From contig JAJRCL010000238.1 of the NCBI GenBank assembly GCA_028679035.1, positions 1-6,186 of the forward strand: a stretch of 6,186 nt of DNA, in the 5' to 3' direction. Shown here piece by piece: positions 1 to 5,758 of this stretch; positions within the stretch are counted from its first letter, which is position 1, and each line of letters opens with the position of its first letter. Origin of the DNA: Methanomicrobiales archaeon (GTDB lineage Archaea > Halobacteriota > Methanomicrobia > Methanomicrobiales > JACTUA01). The notes beneath the pieces were generated by a model. The model saw nothing but the letters and a program-made list of their open reading frames with translations, searched no databases and was not told the origin of the DNA. A program made the translations under genes and the position numbers.

Positions 1-21
1 GCCCGGAAGAGTACCATCATC

Positions 22-30
22 TTCTTATTA
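22..30 (+). promoter_or_regulatory. Weak candidate TATA box for the TIM-barrel gene
   Basis: The AT-rich stretch TTCTTATTA lies about 27-35 bases before the ATG at 57, the distance expected for an archaeal TATA box serving a leaderless or short-leader transcript. The match to the archaeal TTTATATA-type consensus is poor and no purine-rich BRE is evident, so this is only a candidate. Confidence 0.2.
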
Positions 31-56
31 GGGCGGTATTCATATCAAGATACAGC

Positions 57-878
57 ATGGCGCGGCTTGCCGTTTCCAGCATGTTTTTCCACGAGTATCC
101 CATCGCCGATATTCTCCCGCTGGTGGAAGGGAGCGGATCGGATACCCTCGAGTTCTGGATCGAGACACCGTATTTCTGGCTCAGGGGTCTTCCGGTCCAG
201 GACCTTGCTACCGCCCTGGGGGAGTATCCGGCATTCGGGCCCATCGCCCTGCACGCACCCGTGCTGGACCTGAACCCGTGTTCGATTAATCCACAGGTCG
301 CTGATCTGACCCTCGCATACGTGAAAAAAACCATGGAAATCGCAGAAAAGGTGGATGCCGGTACGGTCACCGTCCATCCCGGCAAAAGAACTGCCAAACG
401 GGAACCATCGCAGTACGATTTCCAGCGGTTCGAGCTCCTCATCGATCTGCTCCGGGAGTATGCCCGGACCAGCCGGGCACGGATCTGCATCGAGAACATG
501 GCACCTGCCGTCAATTCGCTTCTTTCCCGCCCGGATGAAGTGGAAGAACTCCTCGATCGCGAATCCTGGCTCTGGTTTACGCTGGATACCGCACACGCGC
601 TTGCCGGGAGCGAGCAGGATCTGGAACGATACCGGGAGGTTGCACAGGATCGGATCGCGAATATCCACCTGTCCGGTACCCGGGACGGGATCCTGCATCT
701 TCCGGTACAGGATGACCCGGTTCTTGCGCAGTTCCTCTCCCGTATTGCAGACGATGGCTACGACGGTATCGTGACCCTGGAGATCGAAGATATGAACCTG
801 TCCCATCCGCTGGGAATGGAAGAGAAAATGACGTTTCTTTCCCATGAAATTGATTATATCCGCACATTTCTCCCATGA
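57..878 (+). CDS. Sugar phosphate isomerase/epimerase-like TIM-barrel metalloprotein (AP-endonuclease family 2 fold)
   Basis: A 273-residue protein of the xylose-isomerase-like TIM-barrel superfamily, which includes sugar epimerases/isomerases and endonuclease IV. Barrel strands ending in likely metal ligands are visible in order: LEFWIE (E32), LHAP (H66), VTVHPG (H107), ICIENM (E146), FTLDTAH (D177, H180), NIHLSG (H204), LHLP (H214) and VTLEIE (E242). No signal peptide or membrane segment is seen, so it is probably cytosolic. The substrate cannot be read from the sequence. The ATG at 57 is the first start codon in the window for this frame. The frame stays open without a stop back to the window edge, so an upstream start outside the window is not excluded, although residues from MARLAVSSMFF onward look like a family N-terminus. 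It has no clear Shine-Dalgarno site and may be leaderless. The family is confident; the reaction is unknown. Confidence 0.85.
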   Translation: MARLAVSSMFFHEYPIADILPLVEGSGSDTLEFWIETPYFWLRGLPVQDLATALGEYPAFGPIALHAPVLDLNPCSINPQVADLTLAYVKKTMEIAEKVDAGTVTVHPGKRTAKREPSQYDFQRFELLIDLLREYARTSRARICIENMAPAVNSLLSRPDEVEELLDRESWLWFTLDTAHALAGSEQDLERYREVAQDRIANIHLSGTRDGILHLPVQDDPVLAQFLSRIADDGYDGIVTLEIEDMNLSHPLGMEEKMTFLSHEIDYIRTFLP

Positions 879-913
879 AGCGCTGGATTTATCTTACCTC
901 ACTTCAATACGGG

Positions 914-920
914 TATAAAA
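914..920 (+). promoter_or_regulatory. TATA box of the CNNM/CorC-like gene
   Basis: TATAAAA lies in the 81-base gap after the TIM-barrel gene. Archaeal transcription normally starts about 25 bases downstream, here near 940-945, which would leave a 5' leader of roughly 15-28 bases before the GTG at 960 or ATG at 969. The box sits inside a short inverted repeat (GGGT at 911-914, ACCC at 921-924). Confidence 0.6.
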
Positions 921-959
921 ACCCATGAACCAGATACATACCAACAAGTACATGACGGC

Positions 960-2228
960 GTGGAACCAATGACGCCTGAAGAAATCAAGATCCTGCTTTT
1001 CATCCTCTGCCTCCTCCTATCCGCATTCTTTTCCGGATCCGAAGTTGCACTGATTTCGATTACGCGGGCAAAGGTCCGTATGCTCCTAGCATCGGGAGAC
1101 AAACGGGCGGTGGCCCTTGCGAATCTTAAGAAAAACCCGGACCATATCCTGATCACCATCCTTATCGGGAACAATGTCGTGAACGTCGCGGCATCGGCGA
1201 TCGCGACATCGATCGCGATCGACCGTTTCGGGGATACCGGTCTTGGGATAGCGACCGGTGTGGTCGTGCTCCTCCTGCTGGTGTTCGGTGAGATCGGGCC
1301 GAAGATGTACGGCGTTCGTTATACCGACCGGCTCGCCCTCTTCGTGGCACGACCGGTGTACCTCCTCTCGAAGGTCTTTTCCCCGTTCCTCTGGATCTTT
1401 GATCGCACGAGCCATTCGTCGAACCTCACCGCGGCATTTGCCAAACCTTCGATTACCGAAGAGGAGATCAAAGGCTGGATCGATCTTGGCAAGGAATCCG
1501 GCACGATCGAGCAGGAAGAGCGGGAGATGCTCTACTCGGTGCTGGAATTCGGCGACACTACCGCCCGGGAGGTCATGACACCCCGGATCGACGTGGTAAT
1601 GGTGGAAGAGAAGAGCAGCGTGGAGGCTACCATCAACCTGTTCAACGAGAGCGGTCTCTCCCGCCTTCCCGTCTACCGGGATCAGGTGGACAATATCGTC
1701 GGGATGCTGAACGTCAAGGACCTGTTCCCGGTGTCCATCACGAAAAAGAACGTGCACCTGCGGGAACTGATGCACGAGCCCCACTTCACGCCGGAGTCCA
1801 AGAAAATCGATGATCTCCTGAAGGAACTCCAGGTGCGCAAGACGCACATGGCCATCGTTCTCGACGAATACGGCAGCTTTGCCGGCATCGTCACCGTGGA
1901 AGACATTCTCGAGGAGCTGGTCGGGGAGATCCTGGATGAATATGACAAGGAGGAGCCGGAGATCCAGAAGACCGAGGATGGCGGGTACCTCATCGACGCC
2001 CGGGCATGGGTGGAGGACGTCAACGAGCAGCTTGGTCTGGCCCTGCCCGTGCACGAGGCATACGAAACTATCGGCGGGCTGCTCATCGATCGCCTGGGCC
2101 ACATCCCGCACAAGGGAGAGCAGGTCGCGATTCCCGAAGGCAATGTGACCCTTGTCGTCGTGCAGATGCGGGCCCGTCGTGTGGAACGGGTGAAGCTCCT
2201 CCAGGTGCCCAAACACAATGGTGAATAG
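960..2228 (+). CDS. CNNM/CorC family membrane protein with CBS pair (probable Mg2+/divalent cation transporter)
   Basis: This 422-residue protein has the full CNNM/CorC layout. The N-terminal DUF21 membrane domain spans about residues 9-150, with hydrophobic helices near 9-31, 63-88 and 97-115 and a further one around 125-147. Its conserved motifs are FSGSEVAL (24-31), the NNVVN turn (71-75) and GEIGPK (110-115). An acidic helical linker (about 165-200) follows, then two CBS motifs (about 205-258 and 268-325, including VMTPR and VTVEDILEELVGEI) and a C-terminal CorC_HlyC domain (about 340-415). DUF21-CBS proteins move Mg2+ or related cations, and the CBS pair binds nucleotide (family knowledge). 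Older annotations call such proteins hemolysins; I see no support for toxin activity. The start is GTG 960 or ATG 969; both fit the promoter and neither has a good ribosome site. The ion specificity is inferred. Confidence 0.92.
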   Translation: MEPMTPEEIKILLFILCLLLSAFFSGSEVALISITRAKVRMLLASGDKRAVALANLKKNPDHILITILIGNNVVNVAASAIATSIAIDRFGDTGLGIATGVVVLLLLVFGEIGPKMYGVRYTDRLALFVARPVYLLSKVFSPFLWIFDRTSHSSNLTAAFAKPSITEEEIKGWIDLGKESGTIEQEEREMLYSVLEFGDTTAREVMTPRIDVVMVEEKSSVEATINLFNESGLSRLPVYRDQVDNIVGMLNVKDLFPVSITKKNVHLRELMHEPHFTPESKKIDDLLKELQVRKTHMAIVLDEYGSFAGIVTVEDILEELVGEILDEYDKEEPEIQKTEDGGYLIDARAWVEDVNEQLGLALPVHEAYETIGGLLIDRLGHIPHKGEQVAIPEGNVTLVVVQMRARRVERVKLLQVPKHNGE

Positions 2229-2250
2229 CGATGCACGGCGAGTACGTACC

Positions 2251-2856
2251 ATGAAACGGATCGCCGTACTCGCTTCGGGCAGGGGTTCCAATTTCCAGTC
2301 GGTGATCGATGCGATACGGAAAGGCACGATCCCGGCAGTATGCGAGCGGCTGGTAACCGACAACCCGCATGCCCCGGCGATCGCCCGTGCGCAGAAGGCA
2401 GGTATTCCGGTCAGTATCGTCCCGTTCGGCACGTTCGGGTCAAAGGAACGGTTCGAACAGGAGCTGCTCAGCGTCATGCAGGGGATCGACCCCGATCTCT
2501 TTATCCTCGCCGGCTACATGCGGATCCTGGGATCCTCTGTCGTGCGCGAATTTTCCGGTAAAATCATCAATATCCATCCGGCCCTGCTCCCGAGTTTCCC
2601 GGGGCTGCATGCCCAGCGGCAGACGATCGCGTACGGCGCGAAGGTATCGGGGTGCACGGTGCATTTTGTTGATGAGGGGACGGATACCGGTCCGATTATC
2701 ATGCAGCGGTGTGTTCCGGTGCGGGAAGACGATGATGAATATACCCTTGCTGCACGGATCCTCCGCAAAGAACACCGTGCCCTGGTTGAGGCAGTGCGGC
2801 TCTTCTGCGAGGGAAAGATACGGATCCAGGGCAGAACCGTGAAAATTCTTATCTGA
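2251..2856 (+). CDS. purN: Phosphoribosylglycinamide formyltransferase (GAR transformylase, PurN)
   Basis: PurN transfers a formyl group from 10-formyl-tetrahydrofolate to GAR, the third step of purine synthesis, in the cytosol. Numbered from the ATG at 2251 (201 residues), the phosphate-binding SGRGSNF loop is at 9-15, the AGYMRIL segment at 87-93, the NIHPALLPSFPG signature at 107-118 and DEGTDTGP at 141-148. The expected catalytic triad N107, H109 and D145 is present, matching N106/H108/D144 of the E. coli enzyme. I chose 2251 because MKRIAVLASGRG is the usual PurN N-terminus. An in-frame ATG at 2218, overlapping the end of the transporter gene with an AGGTG ten bases before it (2203-2207), would add 11 residues of no family likeness. 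Only 9 bases separate purN from the RNase P gene, so they probably share a transcript. Confidence 0.95.
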   Translation: MKRIAVLASGRGSNFQSVIDAIRKGTIPAVCERLVTDNPHAPAIARAQKAGIPVSIVPFGTFGSKERFEQELLSVMQGIDPDLFILAGYMRILGSSVVREFSGKIINIHPALLPSFPGLHAQRQTIAYGAKVSGCTVHFVDEGTDTGPIIMQRCVPVREDDDEYTLAARILRKEHRALVEAVRLFCEGKIRIQGRTVKILI

Positions 2857-2865
2857 GAGGCATGT

Positions 2866-3186
2866 ATGGGAATGCGATCACAGAACCAGACCGGGAAAAA
2901 AATCGCGCGGGAGCGTATCGAAATACTCCTACTCCGTGCCCGTGACCTCTACCATACCGAGCCAGAGCAAAGCAGGAGATGTGTCGCGATCGCCAGGAAA
3001 ATTTCCACCCGCCAGCGGGTGCGAATACCGCGGGAGCTGCGCCGGTTGTTCTGCCGGAAGTGCTCCGGGATCCTTATCCCTGGCCATTCCGGTCGCGTGC
3101 GTCTGCACCATGGAAAGATTACCACGACCTGCCTTGCGTGCGGAAAACAGAAACGAATCCCGGTGGTGAGGACGCATCGGAAGTGA
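2866..3186 (+). CDS. rnp4: RNase P protein component 4 (Rpp21/Rpr2 family)
   Basis: Rpp21 is a zinc-ribbon subunit of archaeal RNase P. It pairs with Rpp29 on the specificity domain of the RNA to assist 5' maturation of pre-tRNA (family knowledge). The 106-residue protein shows the expected order: a basic N-terminal helical part with IARERIEILL and ARDLYHTEP (about 13-34), a second helix with RRCVAIARKIS (37-47), the IPRELRRLFCRKC segment with C63 and C66, and C89 and C92 in CLAC. The four cysteines make the zinc site. It is rich in Arg and Lys, as expected for an RNA binder. A GAGAGG (2855-2860), overlapping the purN stop, lies five bases before the ATG at 2866; a nearer ATG at 2862 is out of frame. 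Its TGA lies within a GTGA overlap with a possible start of the next gene. Confidence 0.93.
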   Translation: MGMRSQNQTGKKIARERIEILLLRARDLYHTEPEQSRRCVAIARKISTRQRVRIPRELRRLFCRKCSGILIPGHSGRVRLHHGKITTTCLACGKQKRIPVVRTHRK

Positions 3187-3406
3187 AACGCACACCATCA
3201 AGGCGAGTGTCTGGGTTGGTAAAAAGGGGTGCACGGACGGGATCCTGGAAGAGATCCGCACCCAGCTCGATGCCCGGGGAGTAGTCAAGGTGAAATGGCT
3301 CCAGGACACCGATATCGATCCCCAGGAGATCGCTGCACGCACCCATTCGGTCCTCATCGATGCACGGGGAAGGACAATCGTGCTCGCGAAACGAAAACGG
3401 GTGTGA
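3183..3406 (+). CDS. YhbY/CRM-domain RNA-binding protein, with apparent frame disruption or non-canonical start at its 5' end
   Basis: The frame ending at TGA 3404-3406 encodes a clear small YhbY-like CRM domain: IKASVWVGKKGCTDG, then EEIRTQLDARG and VVKVKWL, then ARTHSVLIDARGRTIVLAKRK. The GKKG loop and the VVKVKWL strand are family hallmarks. YhbY proteins bind RNA; bacterial members associate with pre-50S particles. The frame opens after a stop at 3167-3169 but has no ATG, GTG or TTG before the domain; its first GTG, at 3290, is inside it. The natural start, GTG 3183, forms a GTGA overlap with the Rpp21 stop but lies in a different frame that ends at 3284. Either a small indel lies between 3186 and about 3208, for example in the CACA at 3190-3195, or translation begins at a non-standard codon (ATC 3176, ACG 3188, ATC 3197). 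The range given starts at that GTG and is therefore not a whole number of codons. Family call is confident; the start is unresolved. Confidence 0.75.
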
Positions 3407-3452
3407 TCTCCGCCGTAGCATTGGTAGGAATACGGGATGATCCGGGTTCTGG

Positions 3453-3459
3453 TTTTTTT
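3453..3459 (+). terminator. T-tract terminator after the purN-rnp4-YhbY genes
   Basis: A run of seven T bases lies about 47 bases past the YhbY stop. Archaeal RNA polymerase commonly terminates at U-rich tracts without a strong hairpin, and only a weak CCGG/CTGG pairing precedes this one. Confidence 0.5.
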
Positions 3460-3478
3460 ACTCAATACCTTTCAGGAT

Positions 3479-3514
3479 TCTCTCCCGCGGGAGTCCGTTC
3501 CGGGAGGGATTTTT
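3479..3514 (+). terminator. Hairpin plus T5 terminator-like element
   Basis: Bases 3479-3487 can pair with 3501-3509 (nine pairs, one of them G-U, mostly G-C; 13-base loop). Five T bases (3510-3514) follow directly, giving the form of an intrinsic terminator. The 5' arm is also part of a perfect 12-base palindrome, CTCCCGCGGGAG (3482-3493), which could fold on its own as a competing CTCC/GGAG hairpin. It lies before the eS19 promoter, so it most likely insulates the two transcription units. Confidence 0.45.
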
Positions 3515-3593
3515 ACCCGGCGATCGGGTGCGATGTACACAGCCGTTGATCATGCCCCGGCGGACGCGATCGAACCCTGCACCGTAACCAGAA

Positions 3594-3603
3594 ATATATA
3601 AAA
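3594..3603 (+). promoter_or_regulatory. Strong TATA box of the eS19 operon
   Basis: ATATATAAAA is a very good match to the archaeal TATA box and is preceded by CAGA, a possible purine-containing BRE. Transcription should start about 25 bases downstream, near 3622-3626, giving a leader of about 30 bases that contains a GAGGT ribosome site. This is the best promoter in the window, as expected for a ribosomal protein operon. Confidence 0.8.
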
Positions 3604-3642
3604 GCCCTCTGCGCCAATATGTAAAGACTGCGAAATCTCTAC

Positions 3643-3647
3643 GAGGT
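3643..3647 (+). promoter_or_regulatory. Ribosome binding site of the eS19 gene
   Basis: GAGGT, complementary to the 3' end of 16S rRNA, ends six bases before the ATG at 3654 and so fixes this start. Confidence 0.75.
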
Positions 3648-3653
3648 AAACCG

Positions 3654-4100
3654 ATGACGACCGTATTTGACGTTCCTGCCGATTCACTCATCACCCGGTT
3701 GAGTAGTGAGCTGAAAAAGCGGAGCGAAATTAAAGCTCCGGCATGGGCAGCTTTTGCCAAGACCGGAGTCCATAAACAGATGCCACCCGAAGATCAGGAC
3801 TGGTGGTTTATCCGATCGGCAGCTCTTCTCCGGCGACTCTACGTTGACGGGCCGGTGGGAGTCCAGCGGATGAGGACCGCCTACGGCGGAAAACGTGACC
3901 GCGGCTCGAGCCCCTATCAGTTCCGCAAAGGCAGCGGATCGATCATACGCAAGATCTTCCAGCAGCTCGAAAAGGCAGGGTACGTGGAAAAGAACAAGAC
4001 CGGCCGCAGGATCTCTGCTGCCGGCATGTCTTACCTCGATTCGCTGGCAAACGAAATTGCGATGACACCGGTGCAGCCGGCGGAAACAAAAAAGACCTGA
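3654..4100 (+). CDS. rps19e: 30S ribosomal protein eS19
   Basis: eS19 is a small-subunit protein of archaea and eukaryotes that bacteria lack. The 148-residue protein matches the family in length and motifs: TVFDVPADSLI at the N-terminus, KAPAWAAFAKTGVHK (27-41), the PPEDQDWWFIRSAALLRRLY signature (44-63), GPVGVQRMRTAYGG (66-79), SGSIIRKIFQQLEKAGYV (94-111) and a basic turn KTGRRIS (115-121). The fold is a winged-helix-like bundle (family knowledge). It is the first gene of the operon behind the TATA box at 3594-3603 and a GAGGT ribosome site, with the PDCD5-like gene nine bases downstream. Nothing in it looks unusual. Confidence 0.98.
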   Translation: MTTVFDVPADSLITRLSSELKKRSEIKAPAWAAFAKTGVHKQMPPEDQDWWFIRSAALLRRLYVDGPVGVQRMRTAYGGKRDRGSSPYQFRKGSGSIIRKIFQQLEKAGYVEKNKTGRRISAAGMSYLDSLANEIAMTPVQPAETKKT

Positions 4101-4109
4101 CGGGGTAGC

Positions 4110-4451
4110 ATGGGAGACGATGAGCTCGCCGAGCTTCGGAGAAGGAAACTGGAGCAGCTGCAGCGGCAGCAGGTGGAGCAGCAGCGGGGACTCGAAGATG
4201 AAATTGAAAAACAGCGCCGCCAGGAGTCCCAGATCCAGCTCATCCTCATGAAAATCCTGGAGCCCGAAGCACGGGAACGGCTGAATAACATCAAGCTCAC
4301 CAAACCGGACTTCGCCAAGGCAATCGAACAGCAGCTGATCATGCTCGCCCAGAGCGGTCGTCTGAAACAGAAAATTACCGATGCGCAGCTCAAGGAGCTG
4401 CTCAAACAGCTGGTCCCCTCACGCAAGGACTTCCATATCACGCGCAAGTAA
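4110..4451 (+). CDS. PDCD5-family DNA-binding/ribosome-linked protein
   Basis: This 113-residue protein belongs to the PDCD5 family (DUF122/TFAR19-like). It has an N-terminal charged, Gln-rich helix that could form a coiled coil (about 3-45, with LRRRKLEQLQRQQ), then a compact three-helix core with ILEPEARERLNNIKLTKPDFAKAIE (about 50-74), the second helix IEQQLIMLAQSGRL (72-85), and KITDAQLKELLKQL (88-101). The tail is basic (SRKDFHITRK). Archaeal members have been reported to bind DNA, and eukaryotic PDCD5 binds the chaperonin CCT; neither role can be read from this sequence. The GGGGT at 4102-4106 lies close to the ATG at 4110 and is a plausible ribosome site. Its place between eS19 and eL39, in one operon with aIF6 and prefoldin, suggests a role in translation or protein folding. 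Confidence 0.93.
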   Translation: MGDDELAELRRRKLEQLQRQQVEQQRGLEDEIEKQRRQESQIQLILMKILEPEARERLNNIKLTKPDFAKAIEQQLIMLAQSGRLKQKITDAQLKELLKQLVPSRKDFHITRK

Positions 4452-4475
4452 TGCACACAGTCAGAGGTTACGAAC

Positions 4476-4628
4476 ATGGGAAAATTGAGTAAAGGCCGGA
4501 AAATCCGTTATGCAAAGGCATGTGAACAGAACCGGCGCGTCCCTGCATGGGTCATGATGAAAACGAAACGCGCCGTCTCCTCTCATCCCCGGCGGCGCAG
4601 CTGGAGAAAGAGTACGCTGAAGGTGTAA
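4476..4628 (+). CDS. rpl39e: 50S ribosomal protein eL39
   Basis: A 50-residue, very basic protein whose short length matches the eL39 family. It carries the hallmark QNRRVPAWVMMKT (18-30) and SHPRRRSWRKSTLKV (36-50), with KGRKIRYAKA near the start. eL39 lies in the large-subunit exit tunnel, where it lines the path of the nascent chain (family knowledge). A GAGGT at 4464-4468 lies seven bases before the ATG at 4476, in the 24-base gap after the PDCD5-like gene. Its last codons, with AGGTG at 4621-4625, supply the ribosome site for eL31, and only one base separates its TAA from the eL31 ATG. The single cysteine (C16) is a minor oddity. Confidence 0.97.
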   Translation: MGKLSKGRKIRYAKACEQNRRVPAWVMMKTKRAVSSHPRRRSWRKSTLKV

Positions 4629-4629
4629 T

Positions 4630-4893
4630 ATGGTAGAGAAGCTGAAGGAACAGATCTATATCATCCCGCTCATCATGACGAAAAGGGTCCCCCGGTGGCA
4701 GCGGAGCAGGAGAGCTGTCACAGAGATCCGGGAGTACCTGACCCGGCACATGAAGAGTGACGATATCAAGCTCGATGCAAGCATCAACGAGCGGATATGG
4801 AGCCGGGGGGCAGAGAAGCCTCCGTCGCGGGTCCGCGTCCGTGCGATGAAATTCGAAGACGGGCAGGTCCAGGCAGAACTTGCTGAGGAATGA
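4630..4893 (+). CDS. rpl31e: 50S ribosomal protein eL31
   Basis: eL31 is a large-subunit protein near the exit of the peptide tunnel, where it helps to form the docking area for targeting factors and chaperones (family knowledge). The 87-residue protein has the typical N-terminal IYIIPLIMTKRVPRWQRSRR (9-28), the helix AVTEIREYLTRHMKSDDIKL (29-48), NERIWSRGAEKPPSRVRVRA (53-72) and an acidic C-terminus. The AGGTG at 4621-4625, inside eL39, is four bases before the ATG at 4630. Its own end contains GAGGA (4885-4889), which serves aIF6, and a single base separates the two genes, so their translation is probably coupled. Confidence 0.97.
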   Translation: MVEKLKEQIYIIPLIMTKRVPRWQRSRRAVTEIREYLTRHMKSDDIKLDASINERIWSRGAEKPPSRVRVRAMKFEDGQVQAELAEE

Positions 4894-4894
4894 G

Positions 4895-5560
4895 ATGGTG
4901 CATTCCCTGGATTTTGCCGGGGACCCCCACATCGGGGTCTTTGCCCGCGTCATCGGTGATTATGCAATCGTCCCCCCCGTTGCACCGGAGCTCTTTTTAA
5001 CCACGATCCGGGAAGAACTGGGAGTGGAACTAATCACCACGACAATCCAGGAGAGCTCCATCATCGGCTCGCTCGTTTCGGGAAACCGGTACGGGATGGT
5101 CGTCAGCGGCCTTGCGTCAGCACATGAGATGAGCGCCCTGCGGGAGCATGCAGAGGTATTCCCCCTGAAGAGCTCCATGAATGCTGCCGGTAACGTCATC
5201 CTGGCAAACGATGCGATGGCTATTGTGCACCCGGATATGGAAGAGCTCCTTGCGGAGGAGATCGGCGAATTTTTGCATGTACCCGTACACCGGCTTACCT
5301 TCGGGGGGGTCAAAACGGTCGGCATGGTCGGTGTGGCAACGAATAAGGGCCTTTTGCTGCACCCCCGGACGACCCGCAATGAACTCCGGGCACTCGCAGA
5401 GATCACCGATCTACCTGTCGGGACCGGTTCGGTGAACATGGGGAGCACGCTGGTGGGAAGCGGCCTGCTCGCAAACGACCAGGGATACGTCGCCGGCGGA
5501 GAAACGAGTGGGTTCGAACTGGGAAGAATTGAAGAAGTGTTTGGGTTTTTGGAGGAATGA
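4895..5560 (+). CDS. eif6: Translation initiation factor aIF6
   Basis: aIF6 binds the large ribosomal subunit and keeps it from joining the small subunit too early; it also acts in late large-subunit maturation (family knowledge). The 221-residue length is normal. The five-fold pentein repeat shows in recurring segments: HIGVFARVIGDYAIVP (12-27), NRYGMVVSGLA (64-74), AGNVILANDAMAIVHPDM (98-115), VGMVGVATNKGLLLHPRT (142-159) and NMGSTLVGSGLLANDQGYVA (181-200). The C-terminus GGETSGFELGRIEEVFGFL is the usual ending. I chose ATG 4895 because GAGGA at 4885-4889 is five bases before it and the usual short N-terminus follows. A TTG at 4880 would overlap the eL31 gene by 14 bases and add five unsupported residues; GTG 4898 is also possible. 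Confidence 0.96.
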   Translation: MVHSLDFAGDPHIGVFARVIGDYAIVPPVAPELFLTTIREELGVELITTTIQESSIIGSLVSGNRYGMVVSGLASAHEMSALREHAEVFPLKSSMNAAGNVILANDAMAIVHPDMEELLAEEIGEFLHVPVHRLTFGGVKTVGMVGVATNKGLLLHPRTTRNELRALAEITDLPVGTGSVNMGSTLVGSGLLANDQGYVAGGETSGFELGRIEEVFGFLEE

Positions 5561-5565
5561 GGCAT

Positions 5566-5757
5566 ATGGAAGAAAAGGCATTTACCGTGAAGGGAAGCTG
5601 CAGGATCGACCAGGCGTGGAAACCGTACACGAAAGTGGTACAGGCACCGAATGAACGCCTGGCAAAAGAACGGATCTACACCCTCTTCGGCAGCAATCAC
5701 CGGATCAAGAGAGCATATATCAGGGTAGACTCGATAACAGCTTCCGTTGGTGAATAA
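5566..5757 (+). CDS. rplX: 50S ribosomal protein LX (aeL20 / L18a-like)
   Basis: LX is a small archaeal large-subunit protein related to the N-terminal part of eukaryotic eL20 (L18a). The 63 residues include KAFTVKGSCRI, WKPYTKVVQAPNERLAKERI (about 18-37), TLFGSNHRIKRAYIRVDSI (39-57) and a short acidic end, which matches the usual size and order. I prefer ATG 5566 because MEEKAFTVKG resembles family N-termini and GGAGG (5551-5555) is ten bases before it, with GAGG (5559-5562) closer still. An ATG at 5557, overlapping the aIF6 stop as ATGA, would add three residues, but GGAGG would then be only one base away. The end of the gene carries GGTGA, which serves the prefoldin gene one base after the stop. 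Confidence 0.93.
   Translation: MEEKAFTVKGSCRIDQAWKPYTKVVQAPNERLAKERIYTLFGSNHRIKRAYIRVDSITASVGE
5749..5753 (+). promoter_or_regulatory. Ribosome binding site of prefoldin alpha, inside the LX gene
   Basis: GGTGA is five bases before the GTG at 5759 and decides this start over the in-frame GTG 5750 and TTG 5747, which overlap the site itself. Confidence 0.65.
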
Positions 5758-5758
5758 C

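Noticed and set aside
45..845. A 266-codon open frame on the minus strand opposite the TIM-barrel gene
   Set aside because: It mirrors the codon pattern of the + strand gene, which has conserved metal-ligand motifs, and its own translation shows no domain.
1193..1221. Repeated GATCGCGA-type bases, looking like a short repeat or protein-binding site
   Set aside because: They encode AIATSIAID within a membrane helix; the repetition follows from alternating Ala, Ile and Ser codons.
1086..2477. A 463-codon open frame on the minus strand opposite the transporter and purN genes
   Set aside because: The + strand encodes two clear protein families over the same interval. The antisense product has no recognisable motif, and long antisense frames are expected in GC-rich archaeal genes.
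3183..3284. Alternative frame from GTG 3183 read as a separate small basic protein
   Set aside because: Its arginine-rich translation has no family likeness, while the overlapping frame encodes a clear YhbY domain; it is better explained as the displaced start of that gene.
3407..3540. Possible C/D box small RNA (ATGAT near 3436)
   Set aside because: No good RUGAUGA C box and no CUGA D box at suitable spacing were found.
3564..3590. GATCGAACCC followed by ACCGTAACCA, resembling the T-arm and end of a tRNA
   Set aside because: The complementary arm of a T-stem is absent, and no acceptor, D or anticodon arm can be found upstream.
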